NCBI GenBank assembly: GCA_007125845.1
Contig: SLCK01000045.1
Coordinates: 1-48,784, forward strand
Direction: 5' to 3'
Origin: Gemmatimonadota bacterium
Lineage (GTDB): Bacteria; Gemmatimonadota; Gemmatimonadetes; Longimicrobiales; Gaopeijiaceae
Length of the DNA: 48,784 nt
Made by a program: the position numbers and the translations under genes. The first letter of the stretch is position 1, and each line of letters opens with the position of its first letter. Under the pieces are notes generated by a model. It was not told where the DNA came from. It was given only the letters and a program-made list of their open reading frames with translations, and did not search any database. Shown here one piece after another: positions 8,524 through 16,008 of the stretch.

Positions 8524-8573
8524 ACAAGCGGCTCCGGGCCGGGGCCGACCCGGGCGCCGTTGCCGGGGATGCC

Positions 8574-8603
8574 TTGATGCAGCGCAGGGGGGAGTGGTAC
8601 CTT
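8574..8603 (+). promoter_or_regulatory. Candidate promoter of the coiled-coil lipoprotein gene
   Basis: TTGATG (8574-8579) and TACCTT (8598-8603) are separated by 18 bases in the spacer after the second M16-like gene. The -10 box is identical to that of the his leader. The expected start near 8610 leaves a leader of about 33 bases with a GGGAGAGG ribosome site. Confidence 0.45.
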
Positions 8604-8642
8604 GCCGAAGCTTTCCACGACCACAACGGGGGAGAGGTTCCG

Positions 8643-9413
8643 ATGAAGCGTAGCAAGTTCTGGAGTGCGGCACTGGTCCTGTTGACCGCCGCCGCGTGTG
8701 GGCCGGGAGAGGTGGTTGTGACCGCCGAATTGGATCGAATGGACCCGCAGACGGGAGAGGTCGCGCTGCAGCCGGTACAGAACATGAGGGTCGACCTCGT
8801 GCCGTACGATCGGGACCAGATTTTCGACTCGCTCAGCGCGGCGGCGGCGTCTCCGGAGCCCCAAATGCCTCAGGAGCTCGTCATCGCACGTGACTCGATC
8901 ATCGTAGCCCAGCAGGAATGGAGGGCGGCCGAGTCCGAGTGGCTCGCGCTTCGGGAGCGCCTCCAGGAGATCTCGGAGGAGATGGATCAGTTCAGCCCGG
9001 CCGAGTCCCGTTACGCAGAGCTCTTCGCCGAGTTCGATCAGCTCGAGGTGCAGTACCTCGATGCCGAAGACCGGAGGAACGAGGCCTTCCAGGAGTTCGA
9101 TCGTCTCCAGCAGGAGACATTCGCGGAGTTGGAGCAGCACCAGGCTCTGGTCGGGGCCTGGGAAGACGACGCGTTCGCGGACTTTTCGATTGCGGCCGCA
9201 GAGCGGTCCGGCGGCCGGGACGTGGTGGTGGATACGACCGATGCCACGGGGCGGACGGTCCTCCGTCCCGATCCGGGAGAGTGGTGGGTTTACGCCAGAC
9301 AGCAGCTCGCTACCGAGGAGTTCTACTGGAACGTGCCGATTCAGGTGGACCGGGGAGACCCGGTCGAGGTGCGCTTGACGCGTGAGAATGCGGAGGTCCG
9401 GCCGGTGTTCTAA
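8643..9413 (+). CDS. Coiled-coil lipoprotein of unknown function
   Basis: A 256-residue protein with a lipoprotein signal peptide: MKRSKFW, a hydrophobic core, and the lipobox LTAAAC with Cys near residue 19. Residues of about 70-160 are highly charged, Glu/Gln-rich and heptad-like, predicting a long coiled coil. The C-terminal part (GRDVVVDTTDATGRTVLRP onward) looks like a small beta domain of the carboxypeptidase-regulatory or transthyretin kind; this is inference. It has its own candidate promoter upstream and a strong terminator 30 bases downstream, so it is probably a single-gene unit. I recognise no named family. Confidence 0.75.
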   Translation: MKRSKFWSAALVLLTAAACGPGEVVVTAELDRMDPQTGEVALQPVQNMRVDLVPYDRDQIFDSLSAAAASPEPQMPQELVIARDSIIVAQQEWRAAESEWLALRERLQEISEEMDQFSPAESRYAELFAEFDQLEVQYLDAEDRRNEAFQEFDRLQQETFAELEQHQALVGAWEDDAFADFSIAAAERSGGRDVVVDTTDATGRTVLRPDPGEWWVYARQQLATEEFYWNVPIQVDRGDPVEVRLTRENAEVRPVF

Positions 9414-9442
9414 TCCGGTCGTATTCTTGCATCGGACGGGTG

Positions 9443-9478
9443 CGCCCCGGGAACCTTTGAGTTCCCGGGGCGTTTTCT
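9443..9478 (+). terminator. Intrinsic terminator after the lipoprotein gene
   Basis: The arms CGCCCCGGGAAC (9443-9454) and GTTCCCGGGGCG (9461-9472) are perfectly complementary over 12 bp with a 6-base loop. They are followed by TTTTCT. This is one of only two classical intrinsic terminators I see in the window. Confidence 0.92.
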
Positions 9479-9498
9479 CGACTGGGGAGGTTGTCGCT

Positions 9499-9510
9499 TG
9501 GGAGCTCCCA
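9499..9510. promoter_or_regulatory. 12-bp palindrome upstream of the fadJ-like gene
   Basis: TGGGAGCTCCCA is a perfect 12-bp palindrome 46 bases before the start codon and just after the terminator. It could be an operator for a dimeric repressor of fatty-acid degradation, but no second copy was found and no regulator gene is nearby. Confidence 0.25.
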
Positions 9511-9556
9511 TGGAGCTCGCGCCTTCCATTCACTTCGCCCAGGTGAGGAGTCGTTG

Positions 9557-11737
9557 ATGGTCCAGGACAGCCGGCACGCGTCGCCACATCTCTCGGTGGA
9601 TCCCGAGGGGATGGCCCGTATCGTCTTCGATGCGCCCGACCGGTCTGCAAACGTCTTGACGGAACAAGTGATGGGGTGGCTGGCAGACCTCATCGGCGAG
9701 GTTCGTGAAGAGATCGACAAGGGGCGGGTACGGGGGCTGCTCGTGGCGAGCGGGAAGTCGGGGACCTTCATCGTGGGAGCGGACATCGACGCTCTCGCAG
9801 CGATCGAGGATCCGGACGAGGGTGTGCGCGCGGCCCGCACCGGACAGGCGGTGTACCGCGAGATCGAGCGGCTTCCGGTGCCCACGGTCTGTGCGGTCGA
9901 TGGGGTGTGCATGGGTGGAGGAACAGAGCTTGCCCTTGCGTGCCGCTACCGCCTCGCCTCGGATCATCCGAAGACCCGGTTCGCTCTCCCTGAGGTGCAG
10001 CTGGGAATCCTCCCCGCATGGGGTGGAACGACTCGGCTCCCGAGGTTGCTCGGCCTGCAGGCCGCCCTCGACCTCCTGCTGACGGGGAAATCGGTCGATC
10101 CCCGGAAGGCCAGGAGAATCGGTCTGGTCGAGGACGTCCTGCCTCACGAGGGGTTTCTCGACCGGGCGTCGGACTTCCTGCTCGACCGGGTTCAGAAGGG
10201 TCCGGTGGCATCGGGTGCCCGGCGAGGCCTCGGCACTCGCCTCCTCGAAGACACAGCCCCGGGCCGCAAGGTCATTCTGAGTGCCGCACGCCGCAAGGTG
10301 TTGGAGCGGACGGGCGGGAACTACCCGGCACCGCTCAGGATCCTGGAGGTGCTTCGCTACTCTCTGGGTCGCCCGGTGGAGCGTGCTTTCGAGATGGAGG
10401 CGACCGCGGCCGGGGAGCTGCTGGTCTCGCCGGTATCGAAGAACCTCGTGCACGTCTTCCGCCTCCGCGAGCGGGCGAGGAAGGGAACCGGGGTCGATCG
10501 GGAGGTCGAAGCGAAGCGGGTCGATCGGATCGGAGTGGTCGGCGCCGGCGTGATGGGGGGCGGTATCGCGCAGCTCGCCGCTTCCCACGGCATCGGCGTG
10601 AGGATCAAGGACGTGCAGCACGAGCCGATTTCCCACGCGCTTCGGCACGCGGAGAAGCTTTTCGAAAAGGCGGTGGACCGGGGCAAGCTGGACGAGCGCG
10701 AGGCGAGTCAGGCCAAGGAACGGATCTCCGGAGGGCTGGACTACTCGGGATTTGGGCAGGTCGACTTGGTTGTCGAGGCGGTGGTCGAGCGGATGGACGT
10801 GAAGCGCAGCGTCTTCGGGGAGCTCGAGCGAGAGACCCCGGTACATTGTGTTCTGGCCTCGAACACCTCCAGCCTCTCGATCACCGAGCTCGCCAGGGAC
10901 CTGGAGCGCCCGGGGCGGACGCTCGGGATGCACTACTTCAATCCGGTCCACAAGATGCCGCTTGTCGAGGTCGTGCGGGGCGAGGAGACCCGGGACGAGG
11001 CTGTCGCCACGGTCTACGCTCTGGCACTGCGCATGGGTAAGGTGCCCGTCGTCGTAAAGGACGGGCCCGGCTTCCTGGTCAATCGCGTACTCGGACCCTA
11101 CCTCAATGAGGCGGGCTATCTCCTGGCCGAGGGCGTGCCGGTAGAAGAGATCGATGGAGCGGCAAAGGAGTTCGGCATGCCCATGGGGCCGCTCCGCCTC
11201 ATCGACGAAGTCGGTGTCGATGTGATGCGTCACGCAGGGGACGTGCTCCACGCGGCTTTCGGCGAACGTCTGGAGCCCGCACCGCCTCTCGTCGCGCTGG
11301 GGGAATCGGACCGGCTCGGCCGAAAGGGAGGCAAGGGCTTCTATCGCTTCGAGAACGACCGGGAGGTCGGGGTGGATCCCACCGTGTACGATCTCCTTGG
11401 CACCACCGTGCCGGAGCGGAGGCGGAATCCCCTGGAAGTGGAGATCTGGGCCAGACTTCTCCTCCCGATGATCAACGAGGCGGCGCATCTCCTCTCCGAA
11501 GGGATCGCGACATCCGCGGCCGACGTCGATCTGGCGATGGTGATGGGAACCGGATTCCCTCCTTTTCGGGGAGGTCTTCTGCGCTACGCGGACGAGGTCC
11601 ATCCCCGGGTGCTCGTGGAGCGACTGGAGCAATATCGAGAAACGCTTGGTGAAAGATTTGCGCCCGCGTCCGGCCTGGAACGCCTGGCGCGAGAGGACCA
11701 GGGCTTCTATCGCGCCTACCCTGCCGAGGAAGGATGA
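9557..11737 (+). CDS. fadJ: Enoyl-CoA hydratase / 3-hydroxyacyl-CoA dehydrogenase (FadJ/FadB type)
   Basis: A 726-residue multifunctional beta-oxidation enzyme: it hydrates trans-2-enoyl-CoA, then oxidises L-3-hydroxyacyl-CoA with NAD. The crotonase domain covers about residues 15-200 (GADIDALAAI, then CMGGGTELALACRYR with its active-site Glu, then PEVQLGILPAWGGT). The NAD-binding domain starts near residue 330 (RIGVVGAGVMGGGIAQLAA), with NTSSLSITELA and GMHYFNPVHKMPLVEVVRG carrying the catalytic His. The helical C-terminal domain follows (GPGFLVNRVLGPYLNEA). Length matches FadJ/FadB. ATG 9557 has GAGGAG six bases upstream. The thiolase partner is not in this window, so FadB versus FadJ naming is uncertain. 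Confidence 0.95.
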   Translation: MVQDSRHASPHLSVDPEGMARIVFDAPDRSANVLTEQVMGWLADLIGEVREEIDKGRVRGLLVASGKSGTFIVGADIDALAAIEDPDEGVRAARTGQAVYREIERLPVPTVCAVDGVCMGGGTELALACRYRLASDHPKTRFALPEVQLGILPAWGGTTRLPRLLGLQAALDLLLTGKSVDPRKARRIGLVEDVLPHEGFLDRASDFLLDRVQKGPVASGARRGLGTRLLEDTAPGRKVILSAARRKVLERTGGNYPAPLRILEVLRYSLGRPVERAFEMEATAAGELLVSPVSKNLVHVFRLRERARKGTGVDREVEAKRVDRIGVVGAGVMGGGIAQLAASHGIGVRIKDVQHEPISHALRHAEKLFEKAVDRGKLDEREASQAKERISGGLDYSGFGQVDLVVEAVVERMDVKRSVFGELERETPVHCVLASNTSSLSITELARDLERPGRTLGMHYFNPVHKMPLVEVVRGEETRDEAVATVYALALRMGKVPVVVKDGPGFLVNRVLGPYLNEAGYLLAEGVPVEEIDGAAKEFGMPMGPLRLIDEVGVDVMRHAGDVLHAAFGERLEPAPPLVALGESDRLGRKGGKGFYRFENDREVGVDPTVYDLLGTTVPERRRNPLEVEIWARLLLPMINEAAHLLSEGIATSAADVDLAMVMGTGFPPFRGGLLRYADEVHPRVLVERLEQYRETLGERFAPASGLERLAREDQGFYRAYPAEEG

Positions 11738-11795
11738 CCCCGGACTCCCCGGGCGCCCCGATCCGGGCGCTGCGAGAGAGTCCCGAGTCGGCGGC

Positions 11796-12356
11796 GTGAC
11801 GATCCACATCCACTATCATCGTCCGCCGGATCGAACGGAGGTTTTCGTTCAGCGCTTGATCCACGATGACGGCAAGGTGAAGGTGACCTTTGCCGAGGGG
11901 CTTCGCTTGGAAGAACCCCTGGTCCTGGGGGGGCGCTCCGCGCTGGAAGACGGGTCGGACGCCGTCTGGTTCACCTTCCCGGGCGCGTGGCACGACATCG
12001 GAAGGTTCCACACTGCGGACGGACGGCTGACCGGGATCTATGCGAACGTCCTCACACCCTGCATCTTCGAGCCCGGAGGGACCTGGTTCACCACCGACCT
12101 CTTCCTCGACCTCTGGATCCCGGTGGAGGTGTGGCAGGGGCGCCGCAGCGGGCTGGAGCCGAAGCTCCTGGACGAGGACGAGCTCGACCAGGCTGAACGT
12201 CGGGGCTGGGTGGCCAGGCCGGTTGCGGAAAGGGCGAGGGAGGAGGCCCGGCGCCTGGTAGCAGCGGCGCGAGCCGGGCTCTGGCCCCCGGCAGCGGTCG
12301 AGCGCTGGTCGCGCGAAAAGGCACGCGCTGCGGACTTCTCTTCGCTTACTCCCTGA
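11796..12356 (+). CDS. DUF402 protein (FomD/Ntdp-like)
   Basis: A 186-residue protein. AWHDIGRFHTADGRLTGIYA and the following acidic TTDLFLDLWIP segment are the core of the DUF402 fold, whose characterised members include nucleoside tri/diphosphate phosphatases and FomD. The C-terminal part is an Arg/Ala-rich helix. I chose GTG 11796 since the family begins with a beta strand like IHIHYHRPPDR; ribosome-site support is weak, and the frame is open upstream into the previous gene's end. Its last 11 bases overlap the 3' end of a small gene on the opposite strand. The biochemical role here is unproven. Confidence 0.8.
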   Translation: MTIHIHYHRPPDRTEVFVQRLIHDDGKVKVTFAEGLRLEEPLVLGGRSALEDGSDAVWFTFPGAWHDIGRFHTADGRLTGIYANVLTPCIFEPGGTWFTTDLFLDLWIPVEVWQGRRSGLEPKLLDEDELDQAERRGWVARPVAERAREEARRLVAAARAGLWPPAAVERWSREKARAADFSSLTP

Positions 12357-12543
12357 GAAGCTGGGCCGAACAGAGCCGGGAGAGATCCAGGTGCAGGCTC
12401 CGGAGGACGGCCGGCTCCTCCTGAAGGAGGTCGATCAGTCGCTCGTAGCGTTCCGGCGCGTCCGCGGGGACACGGACATCCTCGTGGTGATAACTGCCCT
12501 CGTCGACGAAGAGGAGCCGGACCGTCACCGTAGGCTCGCTCAA
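12346..12543 (-). CDS. Small protein of unknown function at the end of the gyrA operon
   Basis: A 65-residue protein starting at TTG 12543, which overlaps the TGA of the preceding dsbA-like gene (TTGA). AGGAGG (12551-12556 on the complementary strand) lies seven bases upstream and supports this start over a GTG 15 bases further in. The sequence begins LSEPTVTVRLLFVDEG and continues into a Glu/Leu-rich helix ending in SAQLLRE. No domain is recognised. The strong ribosome site and coupling make it a real gene rather than a shadow. Confidence 0.65.
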   Translation of the reverse strand: MSEPTVTVRLLFVDEGSYHHEDVRVPADAPERYERLIDLLQEEPAVLRSLHLDLSRLCSAQLLRE

Positions 12544-13298
12544 GAAGCGTCCTCCTCGCCGAGCGCCGAATCGACCACCGCCCGGATCCCGTCGATCGAC
12601 CAGTCCTGGACTCGGACGGCGTTTCCCGTCCCCGTGTCCACAAGAACGGACGGAGTTCCCTGGACCCCCAACTGTTCCCCGAGCATCCGGTTCGCTGTGA
12701 CCACATCGGCGTGACGGTCGCTGCGGAGGCACGATTGGAAGGCGCTCCGGTCGAGGCCGATCTCCTCGGAGTATCTCACGAAATCTCCCAGCGGATCCGA
12801 CTGTGAGGCCCAACTGGGCTGGGTCTGGAAGAGGCGATCATGGTAGTCCCAGTAGCGATCCTGGTCGCCCGCACACCGGGCCGCCCGCGCCGCGAGGAAG
12901 GCATGGGCATGGATGTCGGAGAGGGGAAAGTCGTAAAAGACGAACCGGGCGCTTCCCTGCTCGACGTAGGTCATCTCCAGGAACGGCTTGGTCTGCTGGA
13001 AGAAGGCCTGGCATCCCGGACACTGGTAATCGGCAAACTCCATGATCGTGATCTCGGCGTTCGGATCTCCACGCTCGACGCCCTGAGCGACCGCCAGTAG
13101 CTCCTGCGGTGTGGCGAACTCCAGAGCCACGGGCTGCCTGGCGGCATCGTCGAGGATGGAGGACACCAGGTTCCACCCCACTACGAGTAGCGCGAGGAGT
13201 CCGACCCCTCCCAGGAGCCAGTACAAGTTGTTCGAAGACTTCGTCTGGGCGGCCGCTCTCGACTCCCTCCGCCGCTCTGCTCTCTTGGACAAGCTCAC
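12540..13298 (-). CDS. Membrane-anchored DsbA-like thioredoxin-fold protein
   Basis: A 252-residue protein of the DsbA/DSBA-like thioredoxin_4 family, probably a thiol-disulfide oxidoreductase facing the periplasm. One N-terminal TM segment (LYWLLGGVGLLALLVVGW) follows a basic cytoplasmic start. The active site is CPGC in DYQCPGCQAFF, and the cis-proline loop is QGTPSVLVDTG; the helical insertion lies between them. The usual start is GTG 13298, but a TTG at 13292 has GGAGAG five bases upstream and may be the true start. It follows the HAD gene by 63 bases and is coupled to a small gene downstream. Confidence 0.9.
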   Translation of the reverse strand: MSLSKRAERRRESRAAAQTKSSNNLYWLLGGVGLLALLVVGWNLVSSILDDAARQPVALEFATPQELLAVAQGVERGDPNAEITIMEFADYQCPGCQAFFQQTKPFLEMTYVEQGSARFVFYDFPLSDIHAHAFLAARAARCAGDQDRYWDYHDRLFQTQPSWASQSDPLGDFVRYSEEIGLDRSAFQSCLRSDRHADVVTANRMLGEQLGVQGTPSVLVDTGTGNAVRVQDWSIDGIRAVVDSALGEEDAS

Positions 13299-13361
13299 TC
13301 TCCGTGATGTTCGTGCCGCACGCTCGGGCGACCGACCAGGGGTCGCGGTCGCGGGCAGCTT

Positions 13362-14057
13362 TCAGTGCACCAATGCCTCGATCGATCTGTCGAGGTCTCC
13401 AAGGTCTTCCAATACCACATCCGCCCCGGTCCGATCCAGTTCCTCCCGGTCGAACCTACCGGTAGCCACGGCGATGGTCCGTGCACCGTACCACTTTCCG
13501 CAGTCCACGTCTCTCGGAGTGTCTCCTACCACTACCACCTGGGTGGCCCGGAAGTCCACCCCCAATGCCGCCGCGGCCCGCTCCACCGCAATCCGGGGGA
13601 GCTCACGACGCTGCTCGTGGTCGGACCCGTACGCCCCAACCGGGAAGGTGGGCTCGAGACCCGCCGATTCGAGCTTCAACGCCGCGCCGCGCGCCAGGTT
13701 TCCCGTCAGGAGACCGAGGGCCACCGATTCGGTCGCGCGAAGGTTCCCCAGGAGCTCGACCACGCCCGGCAGGGGCGTCAGAGGCGACTCCGGCAGGAGG
13801 GATTGCATCTGTGAAAGATAACGCCCCCACAGTTGCGGGAATCCGTCGTCGATCACCTCCGGCGCGAGCCCCGCAGCCGTCAACAGCTCCCGGGCGATTT
13901 GCGGGTCGGTCTTTCCGGAAAACTCCCAGCGCTCGATGGGTCCGGCTGTGCCGAACACTTCGAGGAGGGCGCTGTGGAAGGCCTGCTTGGCGGGCCCGCC
14001 AGAGACGAGGGTGCCGTCGATGTCGAAAAGGAGGAGTCTGCGCATGTCTGGGGTCAT
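13362..14057 (-). CDS. HAD-superfamily phosphatase (phosphoglycolate phosphatase-like)
   Basis: A 231-residue haloacid-dehalogenase hydrolase with a C1-type helical cap. Motif I is FDIDGTLVSGG (nucleophile and acid/base Asp near residues 11 and 13), motif II is GLLTGN, and motif IV is VVGDTPRDVDCG. The enzyme should dephosphorylate a small phosphorylated metabolite; phosphoglycolate is the usual guess for this subgroup. The ATG overlaps the stop of the preceding peptidase gene (ATGA). The frame is open upstream, but that part lies inside the peptidase gene. Confidence 0.9.
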   Translation of the reverse strand: MTPDMRRLLLFDIDGTLVSGGPAKQAFHSALLEVFGTAGPIERWEFSGKTDPQIARELLTAAGLAPEVIDDGFPQLWGRYLSQMQSLLPESPLTPLPGVVELLGNLRATESVALGLLTGNLARGAALKLESAGLEPTFPVGAYGSDHEQRRELPRIAVERAAAALGVDFRATQVVVVGDTPRDVDCGKWYGARTIAVATGRFDREELDRTGADVVLEDLGDLDRSIEALVH

Positions 14058-14989
14058 TCCGGTCGAGGACGCACGCTTCTCAAGATGGCGGTCTCGAGAG
14101 CCTCGCGTGCCGCCACTCCCAGGGCAAGGGTGTCGCGGGTCGATTGCGGAGCGGTGTCCTCCGCCGTGGAGCCGGCAAAGACCACGTCCCCATCGAAGGG
14201 GGTGTGGCTCGGCGAAATCCGGCGGGCTACCGCGGTGGTTGCGAGTCGCGCAATCCGAACCAGGCCTTCGGCGTCGACCGGGGCATCGGTGAGCACGACT
14301 CCGAGGGTCGTGTTTTCTCCGGTTTGGAAGCCGGTTCGGTCTCGATTCCCGGGTGCGGTCGATTCGAGCAGGGCCCTCGTCGCGTCCTCCTCGCTTCCGT
14401 CGCGACCGACGACGCGGCCTCTGGAATCCACGACGTTTCCAATGGCGTTCGTGACGACCAGCGCCCCCAGGGTCCACTGCGTCCACCGTACCGACGCCGA
14501 GCCCACTCCTCCCGCAGAGGCCCGCTCGACGCCTTCGAGCTTGCCGACCGTGGCCCCTGCGCCGGCTCCGACGCGCCCTTCCGGGACCGGGTCCGAGCTC
14601 GCCTTCTGGCAGGCGACCCATCCCTGCTCGGGGCCTGGTCTAGGACGGTCCGGAGCCAAGTCGAACAGGACCGCGGCGGGCACGATTGGCACGGGACCGA
14701 TCGAAGTCGAGTGACCGCGGCCGTGATCTTCCAGCCACCGCATAACCCCGTCCGCTGCCGCGAGACCGAAGGCGGAGCCACCCGTCAGAAGCAGGGCATC
14801 GACCCGGCTCGTCACATGTCCGTCCCGGAGGGTTGCAAGTTCCCGGGTCCCGGTGGCAAGCCCCCGAAGGTCAGCCCGGACACGCATCCCGCCGAGGAGC
14901 ACCGTGCAGCCACTTCGGCCCCCCTCCACCTCCGCGTGCCCCACCTCGACGCCCGGGACGTCGGTGATGGTGTCCGGGCGGCCGCTCAC
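14054..14989 (-). CDS. P1/S58 (DmpA-type) self-processing aminopeptidase
   Basis: A 311-residue protein of the Ntn-fold DmpA family, which cleaves itself to free an N-terminal nucleophile and then acts as an aminopeptidase, amidase or beta-peptidase. TDVPGVEVGHAE at the start and GGSAFGLAAADG are family signatures. VGAGAGATVGK and LGALVVTNAIGNVVD follow, and GENTTLGVVLTDAPVD contains the likely nucleophilic Thr at the autocleavage site. The start is GTG 14989, overlapping the stop of the dehydratase gene (GTGA). The natural substrate is unknown. Confidence 0.88.
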   Translation of the reverse strand: MSGRPDTITDVPGVEVGHAEVEGGRSGCTVLLGGMRVRADLRGLATGTRELATLRDGHVTSRVDALLLTGGSAFGLAAADGVMRWLEDHGRGHSTSIGPVPIVPAAVLFDLAPDRPRPGPEQGWVACQKASSDPVPEGRVGAGAGATVGKLEGVERASAGGVGSASVRWTQWTLGALVVTNAIGNVVDSRGRVVGRDGSEEDATRALLESTAPGNRDRTGFQTGENTTLGVVLTDAPVDAEGLVRIARLATTAVARRISPSHTPFDGDVVFAGSTAEDTAPQSTRDTLALGVAAREALETAILRSVRPRPE

Positions 14990-16008
14990 AGGAGCTCTCC
15001 GAGGAGAGAAGGCTCCAGGTTGCCGCCGCTCACCACGCACACGACTCGCTCCCCTGGTTCGGGCAGCGCCCCCTCGCGGAGCCCGGCCAGCGCTGCGGCG
15101 CCAGACGGTTCGACCACCAGCTTGTGGGTGTGCAGAAGAAACCGCGTTGCGTCGAGAATCGCGGAGTCGGAAACGGTCACCACATCGTCGAAGAGCTCGA
15201 CCACGTGATGAAAGGTGAGGGCACCGGGTCGAACCGGGGCAAGCCCATCGGCGATCGTATCGGTTCGCTCGAGGGTGACGGGCCGGCCGGCATCGATGGA
15301 GGCGCGCATCGACGCGGCCCCTTCCGGCTCCACTCCTACGATCCGGATGCCGGGTCGAAACGCCCGTAGCGCGACCGCCGAACCGGCCCCGAGCCCACCG
15401 CCCCCGATCGGCACGATCCATGTATCCAGCTCCGGCCAGTCCTCGAGAGCCTCCAGGGCACAGGTGCCCTGCCCCGCGATGATCAGGGGGTGGTCGAAGG
15501 GAGGGACGAGCTCGAAGCCTTCCGCGGCCGCGATGGCCTCCGCCCTGGCCTGCCGCTCCAGGGAGGTTGTGCCCTCCAGCACGATCGACGCGCCCAATCG
15601 CTCTGCCCCGCGTCGCTTGCCAGCCGGAACGGTGACGGGCATCACGATCACCGCGGGCAGATGGTGCAGACGAGCCGCCAGGGCAACGGCCTGCCCGTGG
15701 TTCCCCGAGGAGAAGGTGACGACCCCTTTCCGAGGTCGCTCGGAGCGAGCGCCGGCGAGGAAGTTCAGAGCCCCGCGAAGCTTGAACGAGCCCGCCTGTT
15801 GGAGCGACTCCAGCTTAAGGCGAACGTCTCGTCCGGATTCTCGACCGAGCGGTTCCGAGGCAAGGAGCGGAGTGCGGACCACATGCCCGGAGATTCGGTC
15901 CGCCGCCCTCCGTACCTCATCGGGGCGCACCAACTCGAGCTTGCCGACCCCGCCGTCGCGCACTCCCGGAAGCCTCCCCGCCCCAGGGGATCCGGGAGTG
16001 GAGCTCAT
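14986..16008 (-). CDS. Threonine/serine dehydratase-like PLP enzyme
   Basis: A 340-residue fold-type II PLP enzyme of the threonine dehydratase/serine racemase group. The PLP lysine is in GSFKLRGA, the [13 protein letters not shown] loop binds substrate, and IGGGGLGAG binds the PLP phosphate. It lacks the C-terminal ACT regulatory domain of biosynthetic IlvA, so it is closer to the short catabolic (TdcB-like) or racemase forms. It likely turns threonine or serine into a 2-oxoacid and ammonia. Its ATG overlaps the gyrA stop (ATGA). Exact substrate cannot be read from sequence. Confidence 0.88.
   Translation of the reverse strand: MSSTPGSPGAGRLPGVRDGGVGKLELVRPDEVRRAADRISGHVVRTPLLASEPLGRESGRDVRLKLESLQQAGSFKLRGALNFLAGARSERPRKGVVTFSSGNHGQAVALAARLHHLPAVIVMPVTVPAGKRRGAERLGASIVLEGTTSLERQARAEAIAAAEGFELVPPFDHPLIIAGQGTCALEALEDWPELDTWIVPIGGGGLGAGSAVALRAFRPGIRIVGVEPEGAASMRASIDAGRPVTLERTDTIADGLAPVRPGALTFHHVVELFDDVVTVSDSAILDATRFLLHTHKLVVEPSGAAALAGLREGALPEPGERVVCVVSGGNLEPSLLGELL

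Noticed and set aside
7485-9650. 721-codon open frame on the minus strand across the M16-like and lipoprotein genes
   Set aside because: It runs through a strong terminator and two well-supported plus-strand genes, is Arg/Ser/Pro-rich, and has no recognisable domain.
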